Made by a program: the position numbers and the translations under genes
Shown: in pieces, positions 1 to 8,559 of the stretch
Layout of the letters: every line of letters begins with the position of its first letter
Position numbering within the stretch: position 1 is the stretch's first letter
The notes under the pieces: generated by a model
Told to the model about the DNA's origin: nothing
Databases searched by the model: none
What the model saw: only the letters and a program-made list of their open reading frames with translations
Assembly: GCA_035546775.1 (NCBI GenBank)
Contig: DASZWD010000020.1
Coordinates: 1-64,000, forward strand
Reading direction: 5' to 3'
Origin: Acidimicrobiales bacterium
GTDB taxonomy: Bacteria > Actinomycetota > Acidimicrobiia > Acidimicrobiales > JACCXE01
Length of the DNA stretch: 64,000 nucleotides

Positions 1-1173
1 GTGCTCGACATTGCCGCCGCGGTCGCCGCCGTCGAGCAACTGTCGGCGCACCCCGAGCCGGCCGCGCCGACGCTCACGGCGGACGAGGACGCGCTCGGGG
101 AACCGGCGTCGGACGCCGACGCTGTCGTGCTCGCCGCGACCGCCGCTGGCACGGCGCCGTCGGGAACGCACGAAGAAGCCGACGCAGGCGAAGCCGACGA
201 AGACGAAGCGCCCGAGGCGCCCCGCTTCGAGCCCGCCGACCTGCGCGCCCGCATCCACGAGTTCGCCACGGAGTCCGACGAAGCCGAGCCCGAGCCCGAG
301 CCCGAGCCGGAGTTGGCACTGCACGCGGAGACGGAGACCGAGCCGGTCGAAGCGGAGCCGGTCGAAGCCGAGCCGCTGGAAGCCGAAGCGGACGAAGCCG
401 ACGCGGAGCCGCCCACCTGGCAACGCAACCTCGGCGACACCGCGCTGCCCTACTTCCTCGTCGAGAACGACACCCCCGAACCGGAGGAGCCGGTCCTGCC
501 GGCGGTCACCGCCACCTCGAGCGTCGAGGACCTCCGCGCGACCCTCGTGCGCCCGATGCCCAAGGCAGCGGCGGAGCCGAAGCCGCCGGCGTCGATCGCC
601 CGCACCCTCGCCGAGATTCCCGTCCTGCTCGTCGTCGCCGCGGTTATCGCGTTCTTGGTCAAGACGTTCCTGGCGCAGGCGTATTACATCCCGTCGGGTT
701 CGATGCTGCCGCAGCTGCAGATCAACGACCGCGTCGTCGTCACCAAACTGGCCTACAAGGCACATGACCCGCGGCGCGGCGACATCATCGTGTTCGACGA
801 CCCGCGCCCGGGTGCGTCGAACGGCAACGGTGACGAAGGGTTGCTGCGCAAGGTCGGCGAAGGCATCGGCATCGTCCAGCCGTCCACCGACGAGTTCATC
901 AAGCGCGTCATCGGCTTGCCGGGCGAGACCGTCGAAGGCAAGCACGGACACGTCTACATCAACGGGCATCGCCTTATCGAGCCCTATCTGAAGCCGAGCG
1001 TGGTCACGTCCGACTTCGCCCCGGTCAAGGTCCAGCAAGGCAAGTTGTGGGTGATGGGCGACAACCGCACCGGCTCGGCCGACAGTCGGGTGTTCGGCCA
1101 GATCAAGATCAACACGATCGTCGGCCGCGCCATGGTGAAGGTGTGGCCGTTCGACCACATCTCGTTCCTGTAG
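1..1173 (+). CDS. lepB: Signal peptidase I with long acidic N-terminal extension (5' end may lie outside window)
   Basis: Membrane serine protease that removes signal peptides from Sec/Tat-exported proteins. The catalytic core is C-terminal: one membrane segment (about residues 206-226), the SGSM box with nucleophile Ser234, a RRGDIIVF strand, the general-base Lys301 in KRVIGLPG, and the GDNRTGSADSR box. About 195 residues before the core are Glu/Ala/Pro-rich, with EPEP runs and repeated VEAEP units; this acidic cytoplasmic extension is not part of the usual family. The reading frame is open to base 1, so the GTG at base 1 may not be the true start. Actinobacteria usually carry rnhB next; here DUF2469 follows directly. 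The enzyme would process the many secreted proteins encoded in this window. Confidence 0.93.
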   Translation: MLDIAAAVAAVEQLSAHPEPAAPTLTADEDALGEPASDADAVVLAATAAGTAPSGTHEEADAGEADEDEAPEAPRFEPADLRARIHEFATESDEAEPEPEPEPELALHAETETEPVEAEPVEAEPLEAEADEADAEPPTWQRNLGDTALPYFLVENDTPEPEEPVLPAVTATSSVEDLRATLVRPMPKAAAEPKPPASIARTLAEIPVLLVVAAVIAFLVKTFLAQAYYIPSGSMLPQLQINDRVVVTKLAYKAHDPRRGDIIVFDDPRPGASNGNGDEGLLRKVGEGIGIVQPSTDEFIKRVIGLPGETVEGKHGHVYINGHRLIEPYLKPSVVTSDFAPVKVQQGKLWVMGDNRTGSADSRVFGQIKINTIVGRAMVKVWPFDHISFL

Positions 1174-1193
1174 GTCGCGTTACACCGCCGTCG

Positions 1194-1199
1194 TACACT
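1194..1199 (+). promoter_or_regulatory. Possible -10 box (TACACT) of a leaderless transcript for DUF2469
   Basis: TACACT ends 8 nt before the ATG at 1208, and no Shine-Dalgarno sequence separates them. This is the spacing expected when transcription starts at or next to the start codon. No convincing -35 box is visible, so this is a weak call. Confidence 0.3.
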
Positions 1200-1207
1200 C
1201 CGTAACG

Positions 1208-1507
1208 ATGAGTAGCTCACCCGAAGATCTCGAACGGTACGAAACCGAGATCGAGCTGCAGCTGTTCCAGGAGTACCGAGCGGTGCTCCCGATGTTCAAG
1301 TACGTCGTGGAGACGGAACGGCGCTTCTATCTGGCCAACGAGGTCAAGCTCACACCGATGGGCGAGGGCGATCGCGGCTGGATCGAAGTCGAACTCTCCG
1401 ACGCCTGGGTGTGGGACATGTACCGCCCGGCCCGCTTCGTATCGTCGGTGCGCGTGGTCACCTTCAAAGACGTCAACGTCGAGGAGCTTCCCGAAAAGGA
1501 GCTGTAG
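1208..1507 (+). CDS. DUF2469 family protein
   Basis: A 99-residue protein of the actinobacterial DUF2469 family, recognised by its ERYETEIELQLFQEYR start, the central VVETERRFYLANEV block and the DAWVWDMYR motif. The family has no established function. In actinobacteria it sits between lepB/rnhB and yraN, as here, although rnhB is missing. It looks soluble and acidic, with no signal peptide or membrane segment. Its TAG stop shares one base with the GTG start of yraN, so the two are probably translationally coupled. Confidence 0.9.
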   Translation: MSSSPEDLERYETEIELQLFQEYRAVLPMFKYVVETERRFYLANEVKLTPMGEGDRGWIEVELSDAWVWDMYRPARFVSSVRVVTFKDVNVEELPEKEL

Positions 1508-1851
1508 TGAGTCACGGCGGCATCGCGCTGGGCAAGCGCGGCGAGCGCCTGGCGACTGCGTGGTACGAGGCCAACGGCTTCACCGTGGTGGCGCGCAACT
1601 GGCGCTGCGACATCGGTGAGATCGACCTCGTCGCCACGCGCGGCGCCCAGGTCGTCATCGCGGAGGTGAAGACACGGGCGAGCGACCGCTTCGGAGTGCC
1701 GGCGGCCGCCGTCGGAATCGCCAAGCAACGCAAGCTGCGCCAACTGGCGACCACGTGGCTGGCGACTCGCGGCGAGTACTACGACGAAGTGCGTTTCGAC
1801 GTGGTGTCGATCATCGGGAACGCCGTCGAGGTGATCCCGGCCGCCTTCTAG
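1507..1851 (+). CDS. yraN: YraN/UPF0102 family nuclease-like protein
   Basis: A 114-residue UPF0102 protein with the restriction-endonuclease-like fold of the Holliday-junction resolvase group. It shows the family pattern: GxxGExLA..WYEANGF, then NWRC..GEIDLVA and the VIAEVKTR strand, which supply the Asp and Glu-x-Lys metal-site residues. Start GTG 1507 overlaps the DUF2469 stop (TAGTG); an upstream in-frame ATG at 1411 lies inside DUF2469 and would add a low-complexity leader. Its conserved position before comM and dprA suggests a role in DNA processing. The last 41 nt overlap a convergent minus-strand gene. Confidence 0.88.
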   Translation: MSHGGIALGKRGERLATAWYEANGFTVVARNWRCDIGEIDLVATRGAQVVIAEVKTRASDRFGVPAAAVGIAKQRKLRQLATTWLATRGEYYDEVRFDVVSIIGNAVEVIPAAF

Positions 1852-2035
1852 TGCGTTGGTGCCAACACGCCTTGTGCCAGTGGCGGCGCTGCTCCGGCAC
1901 GTCGAGCGGTACCACCACGAAATGAGCGACGCCGACGGCGATGTCCTGGTTGCAGCCGGGGCAGAGGTACTGCTTGCGCGCCTGGAAGGGGTGGACGAGG
2001 GCGACTTCGAGGTTGTCGTCGTCCTCGTCGCTCAA
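1811..2035 (-). CDS. Small zinc-ribbon-like protein (VHPFQ...CPGC...HWHKACW family)
   Basis: A 74-residue reading frame starting at TTG 2035, which overlaps the stop of the upstream minus-strand gene (TTGA). After an acidic start (SDEDDD) it carries ALVHPFQARKQYLCPGCNQ and then RRHWHKACW. CxxC and HxxxC could hold a zinc ion. This pattern is familiar from small actinobacterial proteins loosely labelled 'ATP/GTP-binding protein'; no function is established. The basic C-terminal tail (RRRPGSPRRRSR) is read through the antisense of yraN, so the true family sequence may end near the WHQR and the tail may be recent. Automated calling would probably miss it because a much longer antisense frame of the crotonase gene covers it. 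Confidence 0.68.
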   Translation of the reverse strand: MSDEDDDNLEVALVHPFQARKQYLCPGCNQDIAVGVAHFVVVPLDVPEQRRHWHKACWHQRTRRRPGSPRRRSR

Positions 2036-2142
2036 CCCAGCAGCGCCCACAGCACGAGCAGGATCACCACGACGAAGGCCGCGATCACCATCGCGTAATC
2101 CGACGTGCGGCGCTTCTGCGCCCGGAAGGGGTTGAGGCCCAT
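2032..2142 (-). CDS. 36-residue single-pass membrane protein
   Basis: ATG 2142 opens a 36-residue frame beginning MGLNPFRAQKRRTSDYAMVI and continuing with a hydrophobic helix (about residues 18-35). The basic N-terminus followed by a helix predicts an inner-membrane protein with its N-terminus in the cytoplasm. GGAGG lies immediately before the ATG, with unusually short spacing. Its TGA overlaps the TTG start of the zinc-ribbon-like gene, so the two probably form a coupled two-gene unit transcribed against yraN. The MGLNPFR start resembles short actinobacterial membrane proteins, but no function can be given. Confidence 0.6.
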   Translation of the reverse strand: MGLNPFRAQKRRTSDYAMVIAAFVVVILLVLWALLG

Positions 2143-2165
2143 ACCTCCAAGTATCGTCCGAGCGC

Positions 2166-2942
2166 ATGGAGACCATCGAAGTCGCGCGGGCGGACGGGAT
2201 CGTCACGGTGACGATGAACCGGCCGGAACGCAAGAACGCCGTCGTCACCCAGATGTGGCATGAGCTCACCGCCACCTTTCGCGAGGTGAGCGCGTCGAAG
2301 GACGACCGCGTGCTCGTGCTGACCGGCGCCGGCGGCGACTTTTGCTCCGGCGCCGACCTGTCGCCCGGCGCCGGGGGCGCCGACGAGTCGACCGGCCTCG
2401 ACGGGATGCGCCTCGCCACGGAGTGCTGCCTGGCGCTGCACCGCGTCATCAAGCCGACGATCGCCAAGGTGCCCGGCGTCGCCGTCGGTGTCGGCTGCAA
2501 CCTGGCGCTCGGCTGCGACCTGATCGTCGCCGGTGAGTCGGCGCGCTTCTCGGAGATTTTCGTGCGCCGCGGCCTGGCTATCGACGGCGGCGGCTCGTGG
2601 CTGCTGCCGCGCCTCATCGGCCTGCACAAGGCCAAGGAGCTGGCGTTCTTCGGCGACGTCATCAGCTCGGCCGAGGCCGAGCGCATCGGCATCGTCAACC
2701 ACGTCGTGCCCGACGACCAGCTCGACAAGTTCGTCGGCGAGTGGGCAACGCGCCTGTCGCATCTGCCGCCGATCCAGCTCTCCGCGATCAAGAACCAGCT
2801 CAACAGCTCGTTCCTGAACACGATGGACAAGGCGCTCGAAGACGAGGGGTGGGCGCAGTCGGTCAACATGAAGACCGACGATTTCCGCGAGGCGGTGCGG
2901 GCGTTCCTGCAAAAGGACACGCCGGTTTTCAAGGGCCGCTAA
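2166..2942 (+). CDS. Enoyl-CoA hydratase/isomerase (crotonase) family protein
   Basis: A 258-residue crotonase-fold protein acting on acyl-CoA thioesters. FCSGADLS and GVAVGVGCNLALGCD supply the two oxyanion-hole segments. The active-site loop reads IDGGGSWLLP: the second catalytic position is Asp140 rather than Glu, and the W-LLP pattern is typical of PaaG-like ring-oxepin/dienoyl isomerases rather than classical hydratases. Isomerase activity is therefore at least as likely as hydration; the substrate cannot be read from sequence. The gene stands alone between the minus-strand small genes and comM. Confidence 0.88.
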   Translation: METIEVARADGIVTVTMNRPERKNAVVTQMWHELTATFREVSASKDDRVLVLTGAGGDFCSGADLSPGAGGADESTGLDGMRLATECCLALHRVIKPTIAKVPGVAVGVGCNLALGCDLIVAGESARFSEIFVRRGLAIDGGGSWLLPRLIGLHKAKELAFFGDVISSAEAERIGIVNHVVPDDQLDKFVGEWATRLSHLPPIQLSAIKNQLNSSFLNTMDKALEDEGWAQSVNMKTDDFREAVRAFLQKDTPVFKGR

Positions 2943-3025
2943 GGCGTTACACCGTCTCGCTACTGTGCGGGACGTATCGCGGTTTCGGCCGTCCTAGGTA
3001 GTCCGCCTCCCGTGAGGAGTCGGCC

Positions 3026-4537
3026 GTGCTTGCCGCAATCCCATCAGCGACGCTGCTCGGCGTCGACGGTCTTCCCGTGCGCGTCGAAGTGCACGTATCG
3101 GTCGGGCTTCCCGGCTTCACCATCGTCGGTCTTCCCGACACGGCGTGTCGCGAGTCGCGCGACCGCGTACGTGCCGCGGTGCTGTCGTCGGGGTTCTCGT
3201 GGCCCCAAAAGCGCATCACCGTCAACCTCGCGCCGTCGGGGCTACGCAAGACGGGCGCGGGCCTCGACCTGGCGATCGCCGTCGGTGTGCTGGCGGCATC
3301 GGGCGACGTTCCCCTCGAAGCGCTCGACGGTATCGGCTTCATCGGCGAGCTCGGCCTCGACGGGCGGGTGCGCCGTGTACCCGGCGTGGTGTGCATGGCG
3401 CCCGCGCTGGCCGGCCCAGTCGTGGTCGTGGCCCACGAAGCGGCCGCCGAAGCCTCGGTCCTGCCCGACCGCCCAGTGCGCAGCGTGGGGCACCTGCGCG
3501 AACTCGTCGACGCATTGCGCGGCGACGCGCCGTGGCCCGATGCGCCGCCCGCTCGGGCAGCGCGCTTCTGCGTGCCCATCCCCGACATGGCCGACATCCG
3601 CGGCCAACAGCTTGGGCGCCACGCCATCGAGGTCGCGGCCGCCGGTGGGCATCACACGTTGCTCCTCGGCCCGCCGGGCGCCGGCAAGACGATGCTGGCG
3701 CGTCGTCTCATCGGGTTGTTGCCGCCCCTCACCACCGAGCAAGCCCTCGAAACCACGCGGGCGCATTCGGCCGCAGGGCTGGAGCTGCCGCCCGAGGGGT
3801 TGATCACCCGCCCACCATTTCGCGCGCCGCACCACAGCGCGTCGACGGCCGGCATCGTCGGAGGCGGCGGGGCGCGTCTGCGGCCGGGCGAGATCAGCTG
3901 CGCCACCGGTGGTGTGCTGTTCATGGACGAACTGGCCGAATTCTCGACGTCCGTGCTCGAAGCGCTGCGCCAGCCGCTCGAAGAGGGCGTCATCCGCGTA
4001 ACGCGCGCCGCAGGCTCGGTCACGTTTCCCGCCCGGTTCTTGTTGATCGCCGCGATGAACCCGTGCCCGTGCGGTGCCGGCGGCGTACTCGACGCCTGCC
4101 GATGCAACGAGCAGGCGTTGACGCGGTATCAGCGTCGCCTGTCGGGGCCGCTGATCGATCGATTCGACATTCGCTTGGCGATTCACCGCCCAGAGCCCAA
4201 ACAGCTGATCGCCGACGAGAAAGGTGAACCCACCGCGAGCGTTGCGGCACGCGTGGCCGCGGTGCGGGCGTTGGCGTACGCCCGCAGCGGCGGCACCAAC
4301 GCGGAGTTGACCGACGACGGCCTGGCGCGATTCGCCGCGCTGCACCCCGATGCCAAGCGACTCCTCGAGTTCCGCCTACGCGCCGGTTCCCTCAGCGCCC
4401 GCGGTCTCACGCGCATTCGGCGCGTGGCGCGCACGCTGGCCGACCTCGACGGTCGCGAGGGCCAACTCAACGAGGAAGACGTCGCCACGGCGCTCGAAAT
4501 GCGCCATGACTTCACCGAACTGCGGTCGCTGTCATGA
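3026..4537 (+). CDS. comM: ComM/YifB-family AAA+ ATPase (Mg-chelatase-like)
   Basis: A 503-residue YifB/ComM protein. The order is an N-terminal Lon-protease-like domain without obvious catalytic residues, a Walker A (GPPGAGKT) near residue 215, a chelatase-type insert with FRAPHHS, a Walker B (GGVLFMDEL), MNPCPCG, and a C-terminal Mg-chelatase domain with RxxR. In naturally competent bacteria ComM is a branch-migration helicase that integrates imported DNA. The GTG start follows GAGGAG about 6 nt upstream. The stop overlaps the dprA start by 4 nt (ATGA), making a competence/recombination pair. Older annotations call this family a Mg-chelatase subunit; nothing here supports chlorophyll synthesis. 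Confidence 0.93.
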   Translation: MLAAIPSATLLGVDGLPVRVEVHVSVGLPGFTIVGLPDTACRESRDRVRAAVLSSGFSWPQKRITVNLAPSGLRKTGAGLDLAIAVGVLAASGDVPLEALDGIGFIGELGLDGRVRRVPGVVCMAPALAGPVVVVAHEAAAEASVLPDRPVRSVGHLRELVDALRGDAPWPDAPPARAARFCVPIPDMADIRGQQLGRHAIEVAAAGGHHTLLLGPPGAGKTMLARRLIGLLPPLTTEQALETTRAHSAAGLELPPEGLITRPPFRAPHHSASTAGIVGGGGARLRPGEISCATGGVLFMDELAEFSTSVLEALRQPLEEGVIRVTRAAGSVTFPARFLLIAAMNPCPCGAGGVLDACRCNEQALTRYQRRLSGPLIDRFDIRLAIHRPEPKQLIADEKGEPTASVAARVAAVRALAYARSGGTNAELTDDGLARFAALHPDAKRLLEFRLRAGSLSARGLTRIRRVARTLADLDGREGQLNEEDVATALEMRHDFTELRSLS

Positions 4538-5409
4538 GCGACGACGTGTGGTCGCGCGATGACCCGCGGTTGCCCGGCGCACTGGCCGCCGATCCCGATC
4601 CACCGCAGCAGTTGTACGTGCGCGGCGACCCCTCCGCCCTCGAGCTGCGGCGCGTCGCCATCGTCGGCACCCGCAACTGCACGGCGTACGGGCGCACGTT
4701 CGCGCGCCGTCTCGGCACGGAGTTGGCCGAGGCCGGTGTGGCCGTCGTGTCAGGGTTGGCCATCGGCATCGACGGCGCCGCGCACGAAGGTGTGCTCGAC
4801 GCGCGGGGTGTCCCCATCGGCGTCGTTGCCACCGGCCTCGACGTCGTCTATCCGCGTCGCCATCGTTCGTTGTGGGACCGCGTCGCCCGCAGCGGCCTAC
4901 TCGTGTCCGAAGAACCACCGCACACGCGGCCAACGCAGTGGGGCTTCCCGCGCCGCAACCGCATCATCGCCGCGCTCTCCGAAATAGTCGTGGTCGTCGA
5001 GTCGTCGGCAAAGGGGGGTTCGATGCACACCGTCGACGCCGCGCTGGCGCGGGGCATCAACGTGATGGCGGTGCCGGGCCCGGTGGGTGCGGTCACCTCC
5101 GACGGGACGAACCGCCTGCTCGTCGACGGCGTACCGCCCGTGACGTGTACCGACGACGTCCTGCTGGCGCTCGGACTCGAGACCTCACGCCGCTCATTCG
5201 AGTTGCCCGCGCCGCGCCGGAGTCGGCTGTCGGCGCGGGCGCGCGCGGTGCTCGACGTCCTCGACTTCGTGCCGATGCCGACCGATGCCCTGATCGAGGC
5301 TTCGGGGTTCACCCGTGGTGAGGTGCTGGTCGCGCTGCAGGAACTGGCGGCGGCGCGCCAAGCCGAAGGTGGGGGAGGGTGGTGGCACCGCATGCCGACG
5401 CGCCGGTAA
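4534..5409 (+). CDS. dprA: DNA-processing protein DprA
   Basis: A 291-residue DprA/Smf protein that loads RecA on incoming single-stranded DNA. The Rossmann-like core shows VAIVGTRNCTAYG, SGLAIGIDGAAHEG, YPRRH, PRRNRIIAALS, and the ESSAKGGSMHT pattern of the family. A C-terminal winged-helix-like segment (about residues 228-285) follows. The usual N-terminal SAM-like domain is short or absent. It is coupled to comM through ATGA. Together with comM it indicates that the lineage keeps DNA-uptake processing genes, though no uptake machinery is in the window. Confidence 0.94.
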   Translation: MSDDVWSRDDPRLPGALAADPDPPQQLYVRGDPSALELRRVAIVGTRNCTAYGRTFARRLGTELAEAGVAVVSGLAIGIDGAAHEGVLDARGVPIGVVATGLDVVYPRRHRSLWDRVARSGLLVSEEPPHTRPTQWGFPRRNRIIAALSEIVVVVESSAKGGSMHTVDAALARGINVMAVPGPVGAVTSDGTNRLLVDGVPPVTCTDDVLLALGLETSRRSFELPAPRRSRLSARARAVLDVLDFVPMPTDALIEASGFTRGEVLVALQELAAARQAEGGGGWWHRMPTRR

Positions 5410-5493
5410 TTGCCTCTTTCGGCGGCCGGGAGTGATCGCTACGTTCGGCCAACCGCTTCCCCCTCGGTCTTCCCGTGACCAAGGAGCATGCCC

Positions 5494-7263
5494 GTGCGCC
5501 GCTTTGCTGCGGCGCTGGCGATGGCTGCGGCCATCGCCGTCCTCGCTGGGTTCGCGCCCCCAGCCTCCGCCGCGCCCGTCACGTATGTGGCACCGGTCAG
5601 CGGCCCTGTAACCGATCCCTTCCGCCCTCCGTCGACGCAATACGGCGCCGGCAACCGCGGCCTCGAATACAAGACCAACCCCGGCGACGGCGCCCGCGCG
5701 TCGGCCCCCGGTCGCGTCACCTTCGCCGGCCAGGTCGGCGGACAGCTGCACGTCGTCATCCAACACAGCGACGGCGTGCGTACCAGCTACTCGTTCCTGC
5801 GCTCGATCACGGTGCGGGTCGGTCAGGTGCTGCGCCAAGGCGACGCGCTCGGCACGACCAACGACACGTTTCATTTCGGCGCGCGTATCGGCGACGCCTA
5901 CGTCGACCCTGCGATCTTGATCGCCAGCGGCCCGGCGCGCGTGCATCTCGTACCGGACGGCGAGTTCAGCGAACAAGGCGCCCATCGCGACGGGTGGGCG
6001 CTGGCACAGTCCGTCGTCGACCACTTCGGCGCCGTCAGCGCCAGCGCCTACGACTGGATGAAGCCCGGCGTCGCGGTGGGATCCACGACCGTCACGCAGA
6101 TGGCCGACGCGCTCGAGAGCGTGGGGCGCGCCGCCGTCGCCGCAGCCGGCTCCGCGTCGGGCTCGGCGCGCGACGCGCTGGCGCGCTTCGGCCATCAAAT
6201 CGTCGCCGTTGCCGGCCAGGTCCGCGCCGGGACGTTCGATCTGATGCACGACTCGGCGCAACCTCTCATCGGTCTCCTCGACCGAGTCGTGAACCTCGGA
6301 GAGTGGGCCGGACCCTTCGCCGCGCTCGCCGCCGCGCTCGCCGACATCATCGAGGCGTGGGCGCAGCCGTGCACGCCTACCGACGTCGACCCGCCCCCGA
6401 TCGTCGCGCCGCAGAACCGGATCGCGGTGTTCGTCGCCGGGCTGGGCTCGCACTCGAGTGGTCCCCACGCGCCCGAGAACCTGTCGCGCGAGCTGGACTC
6501 GACTGCACTGGGCTACTGGCCGCAGAACGTCTACGACTTCTCGTACCGCGGCGGTCGCGACCCGGCGCCGTACAAGCCGCGTGACACGACGCAGCCGCTG
6601 GAGAACGACGCCCGTCACCTGCGCGACCTGCTCGACCAGATCGCGAAAGACCACCCCGGGGCACAGGTCGATCTCATCGCCCACAGCCAAGGCGGGCTGA
6701 TCGTGCGTGAAGCCCTGGCACACGACTACGACGGGCCCGGCCACGAAATGCCCACGATCGACCACGTGGTAACGCTGGCGACGCCGCACCACGGCGCCGA
6801 TGGCGCCACGGCTGCCGCCTGGATGCGGTGGTCGGTCGAGGGTCGGGCCATTCGGCGACTGGCGCACCATGGCTTTAAAGGGTTCGACGTCACCGGACCG
6901 GGCGTGGCCGAGCTTTCGGAAACATCGGACTTCATCAAGCGGATCAACGCCCGGCCGTTGCGCGACGACGTGCAGTACACGTCGATCGCGTCGGCGGCGG
7001 ACCTCACCGTGCCAGCGGTGCGGGCGCGGTTGGCGAACGCGACCAACGTCATTGTGGACGCCCGGCCGTCGTCGCCCGTCACCGGCAGTCACAGCAGCAT
7101 CAAGCAGTCGCCGGCGGCGCGGCGCGAAGTCGAACTCGCAATCGCCGATCGCCCGCCGACGTGTCAGCCCGCCGTCGCCACGGCGACTCGCGCCTTTACC
7201 GGCGCCGCCATTGCCACCGGCGAAGACATTGCCGGCTTCGGCGCCAGCGGAATCGTCCCGTGA
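5494..7263 (+). CDS. Secreted degenerate LytM/M23-like domain fused to lipase-like alpha/beta hydrolase
   Basis: A 589-residue exported protein with a Sec signal peptide (RRFAAALAMAAAIAVLAGFAPPASA). Residues about 27-150 follow the LytM/M23 beta-sheet pattern (PVSGPVTDPF, ASAPGRVTFAG, GQVLRQGDALG), but the zinc ligands are largely lost: the HxGxD site reads NRGLE and the HxH site reads FHF. After a helical linker, residues about 310-500 form an alpha/beta hydrolase with nucleophile Ser398 in AHSQGG and a TPHHGAD segment typical of triacylglycerol-lipase/PGAP1-like esterases. GTG 5494 is preferred because AAGGAG lies 7 nt upstream; ATG 5488 is only 1 nt from it. The fusion suggests an envelope-bound esterase. 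Substrate unknown. Confidence 0.8.
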   Translation: MRRFAAALAMAAAIAVLAGFAPPASAAPVTYVAPVSGPVTDPFRPPSTQYGAGNRGLEYKTNPGDGARASAPGRVTFAGQVGGQLHVVIQHSDGVRTSYSFLRSITVRVGQVLRQGDALGTTNDTFHFGARIGDAYVDPAILIASGPARVHLVPDGEFSEQGAHRDGWALAQSVVDHFGAVSASAYDWMKPGVAVGSTTVTQMADALESVGRAAVAAAGSASGSARDALARFGHQIVAVAGQVRAGTFDLMHDSAQPLIGLLDRVVNLGEWAGPFAALAAALADIIEAWAQPCTPTDVDPPPIVAPQNRIAVFVAGLGSHSSGPHAPENLSRELDSTALGYWPQNVYDFSYRGGRDPAPYKPRDTTQPLENDARHLRDLLDQIAKDHPGAQVDLIAHSQGGLIVREALAHDYDGPGHEMPTIDHVVTLATPHHGADGATAAAWMRWSVEGRAIRRLAHHGFKGFDVTGPGVAELSETSDFIKRINARPLRDDVQYTSIASAADLTVPAVRARLANATNVIVDARPSSPVTGSHSSIKQSPAARREVELAIADRPPTCQPAVATATRAFTGAAIATGEDIAGFGASGIVP

Positions 7264-7277
7264 AGAAAGGACCCGCC

Positions 7278-8429
7278 ATGCGTCTCGTGCGCACTATTGC
7301 GATCGGCATCACGTTGGTGTTCGTCGCGCTCGTCACCGCCGCGTTCGCCCTGCAACGGTCGGCACCGCGGCCACGGGTGCGCCCGGTGGTCGCGGCGCGC
7401 AGCATTCATCCCGCCGTCGAAGAGCGCTGGCGCGTATCGATCGACGGCGACGTCGTCGGTCTGCCCGCCACCGACCAAGCCGGGGTCGTCGTCACCGCGG
7501 GCGAGTCGCAGGTGCTCGCCGTGTCTCGCGACGGCGTGGTCGACTGGCGCGCCGCGCTTCCGGGTGCGTTGGCGGACGCACCACGCCTCGACGGCGATGC
7601 AGTGTTCGTAGCGGCCGCGCGTGCTGTGGCCGCGTTCGCCCGTTCCGACGGTCGCCCGTTGTGGTCGGTGGCGACGACGGCGAGCGACGACGAGAACCGG
7701 GCCAACCGACCGGCGGTCGTCGGCGACACCGTGGTGGTCACGACTGCTGATGGGCTTGCACTCGGCCTCGACCGCTCGACGGGCGCGGAACGGTGGCGCA
7801 CGGTGCTGCCGACGGCGATCACCTCCGAACCGGCTGCCGGCGCGACCGCCGGCGGCGACCCCGTGGTGGTCGTCGTCGGCGTCGGCGAGTGGTGGGGGAT
7901 CGATCCGATCACGGGCTCGACTCTGTGGAGCGGCGACCTGGGGGTGTACGGCACGTCGTCACCGGTCGTGTATCCCGAGGGCCTCGACTTGGTCGCCGCG
8001 GTTGCCTCGAACGAGCGAATGGTCGCGGTCGACGCTCACACGGGTACGCCGCGATGGTCGTCGCCCGCCGAACAGAGCGAGTTGTTCCAGGTGCCGGTCA
8101 TCGCGGACAACGGCAACGAACTGCTCGTCCCCGACCACTGGGGTCGCCTGCGCGCCTATAGCCCTGACGACGGCCACCGCACGTGGGCGGTGAAAGGGGC
8201 TGACACCGCCGCCGAATTCGGCGCACCGGTGTGGCTGTCCGACCAATTCGTGGCCTTGCCGCTCGACGGCCACGGCCCGCGGCTGGCGTCGCCCCGCGGC
8301 GCGTTCCGCCTGCGGCCGCCCGCTGACGGTTGGGGGGTCGCCGACCTGCCGGGGGCGGGGCTCGTGGTGACGACGGCCGGCGCGAAAGGCCCGAACTACG
8401 TGCTGCTTTATTCGGTCCGCTACCATTGA
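7278..8429 (+). CDS. Secreted or membrane-anchored PQQ-like beta-propeller protein
   Basis: A 383-residue protein with an uncleaved anchor or signal peptide (residues about 5-27), then repeated blades of the PQQ/BamB type: [63 protein letters not shown]. The repeated G-x-x-x-W motif is the blade signature. No quinoprotein dehydrogenase cofactor residues stand out, so a scaffold role is likelier than catalysis. ATG 7278 has AAAGGA 8 nt upstream and lies 14 nt after the hydrolase stop, so the two exported proteins probably share a transcript. Confidence 0.82.
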   Translation: MRLVRTIAIGITLVFVALVTAAFALQRSAPRPRVRPVVAARSIHPAVEERWRVSIDGDVVGLPATDQAGVVVTAGESQVLAVSRDGVVDWRAALPGALADAPRLDGDAVFVAAARAVAAFARSDGRPLWSVATTASDDENRANRPAVVGDTVVVTTADGLALGLDRSTGAERWRTVLPTAITSEPAAGATAGGDPVVVVVGVGEWWGIDPITGSTLWSGDLGVYGTSSPVVYPEGLDLVAAVASNERMVAVDAHTGTPRWSSPAEQSELFQVPVIADNGNELLVPDHWGRLRAYSPDDGHRTWAVKGADTAAEFGAPVWLSDQFVALPLDGHGPRLASPRGAFRLRPPADGWGVADLPGAGLVVTTAGAKGPNYVLLYSVRYH

Positions 8430-8559
8430 AGGCCGCTCAATCGTTGGGCGTATCCATAAACCATCACCTGCCGCACGCGCACATTCGGTCACCGACGGTC
8501 AACACGATTGGCTCGGTGCGACGCCTGCGGATCGTCAACCGAACAAGGAGCACACAAAC
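8430..8559 (+). promoter_or_regulatory. rpsB upstream/leader region
   Basis: This 130-nt non-coding stretch must hold the rpsB-tsf promoter. A CACCGA/TCGGTG inverted repeat and an AAGGAG ribosome-binding site 9 nt before the GTG are visible. Ribosomal protein S2 autoregulation is known elsewhere, but no recognised leader motif could be identified here. Confidence 0.3.

Noticed and set aside
1180-2960. Shared GCGTTACACCG at 1177-1187 and 2943-2953 as a promoter family
   Set aside because: Two copies only, different distances to the next genes and no matching -10 at the second site; chance or weak relation cannot be excluded.
3026-4537. Mg-chelatase subunit for chlorophyll or cobalamin
   Set aside because: Layout is YifB/ComM, next to dprA; no other tetrapyrrole gene in the window.
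5194-7092. 632-codon minus-strand frame opposite the LytM-lipase gene
   Set aside because: Composition typical of antisense shadow; no motifs; overlaps dprA as well.
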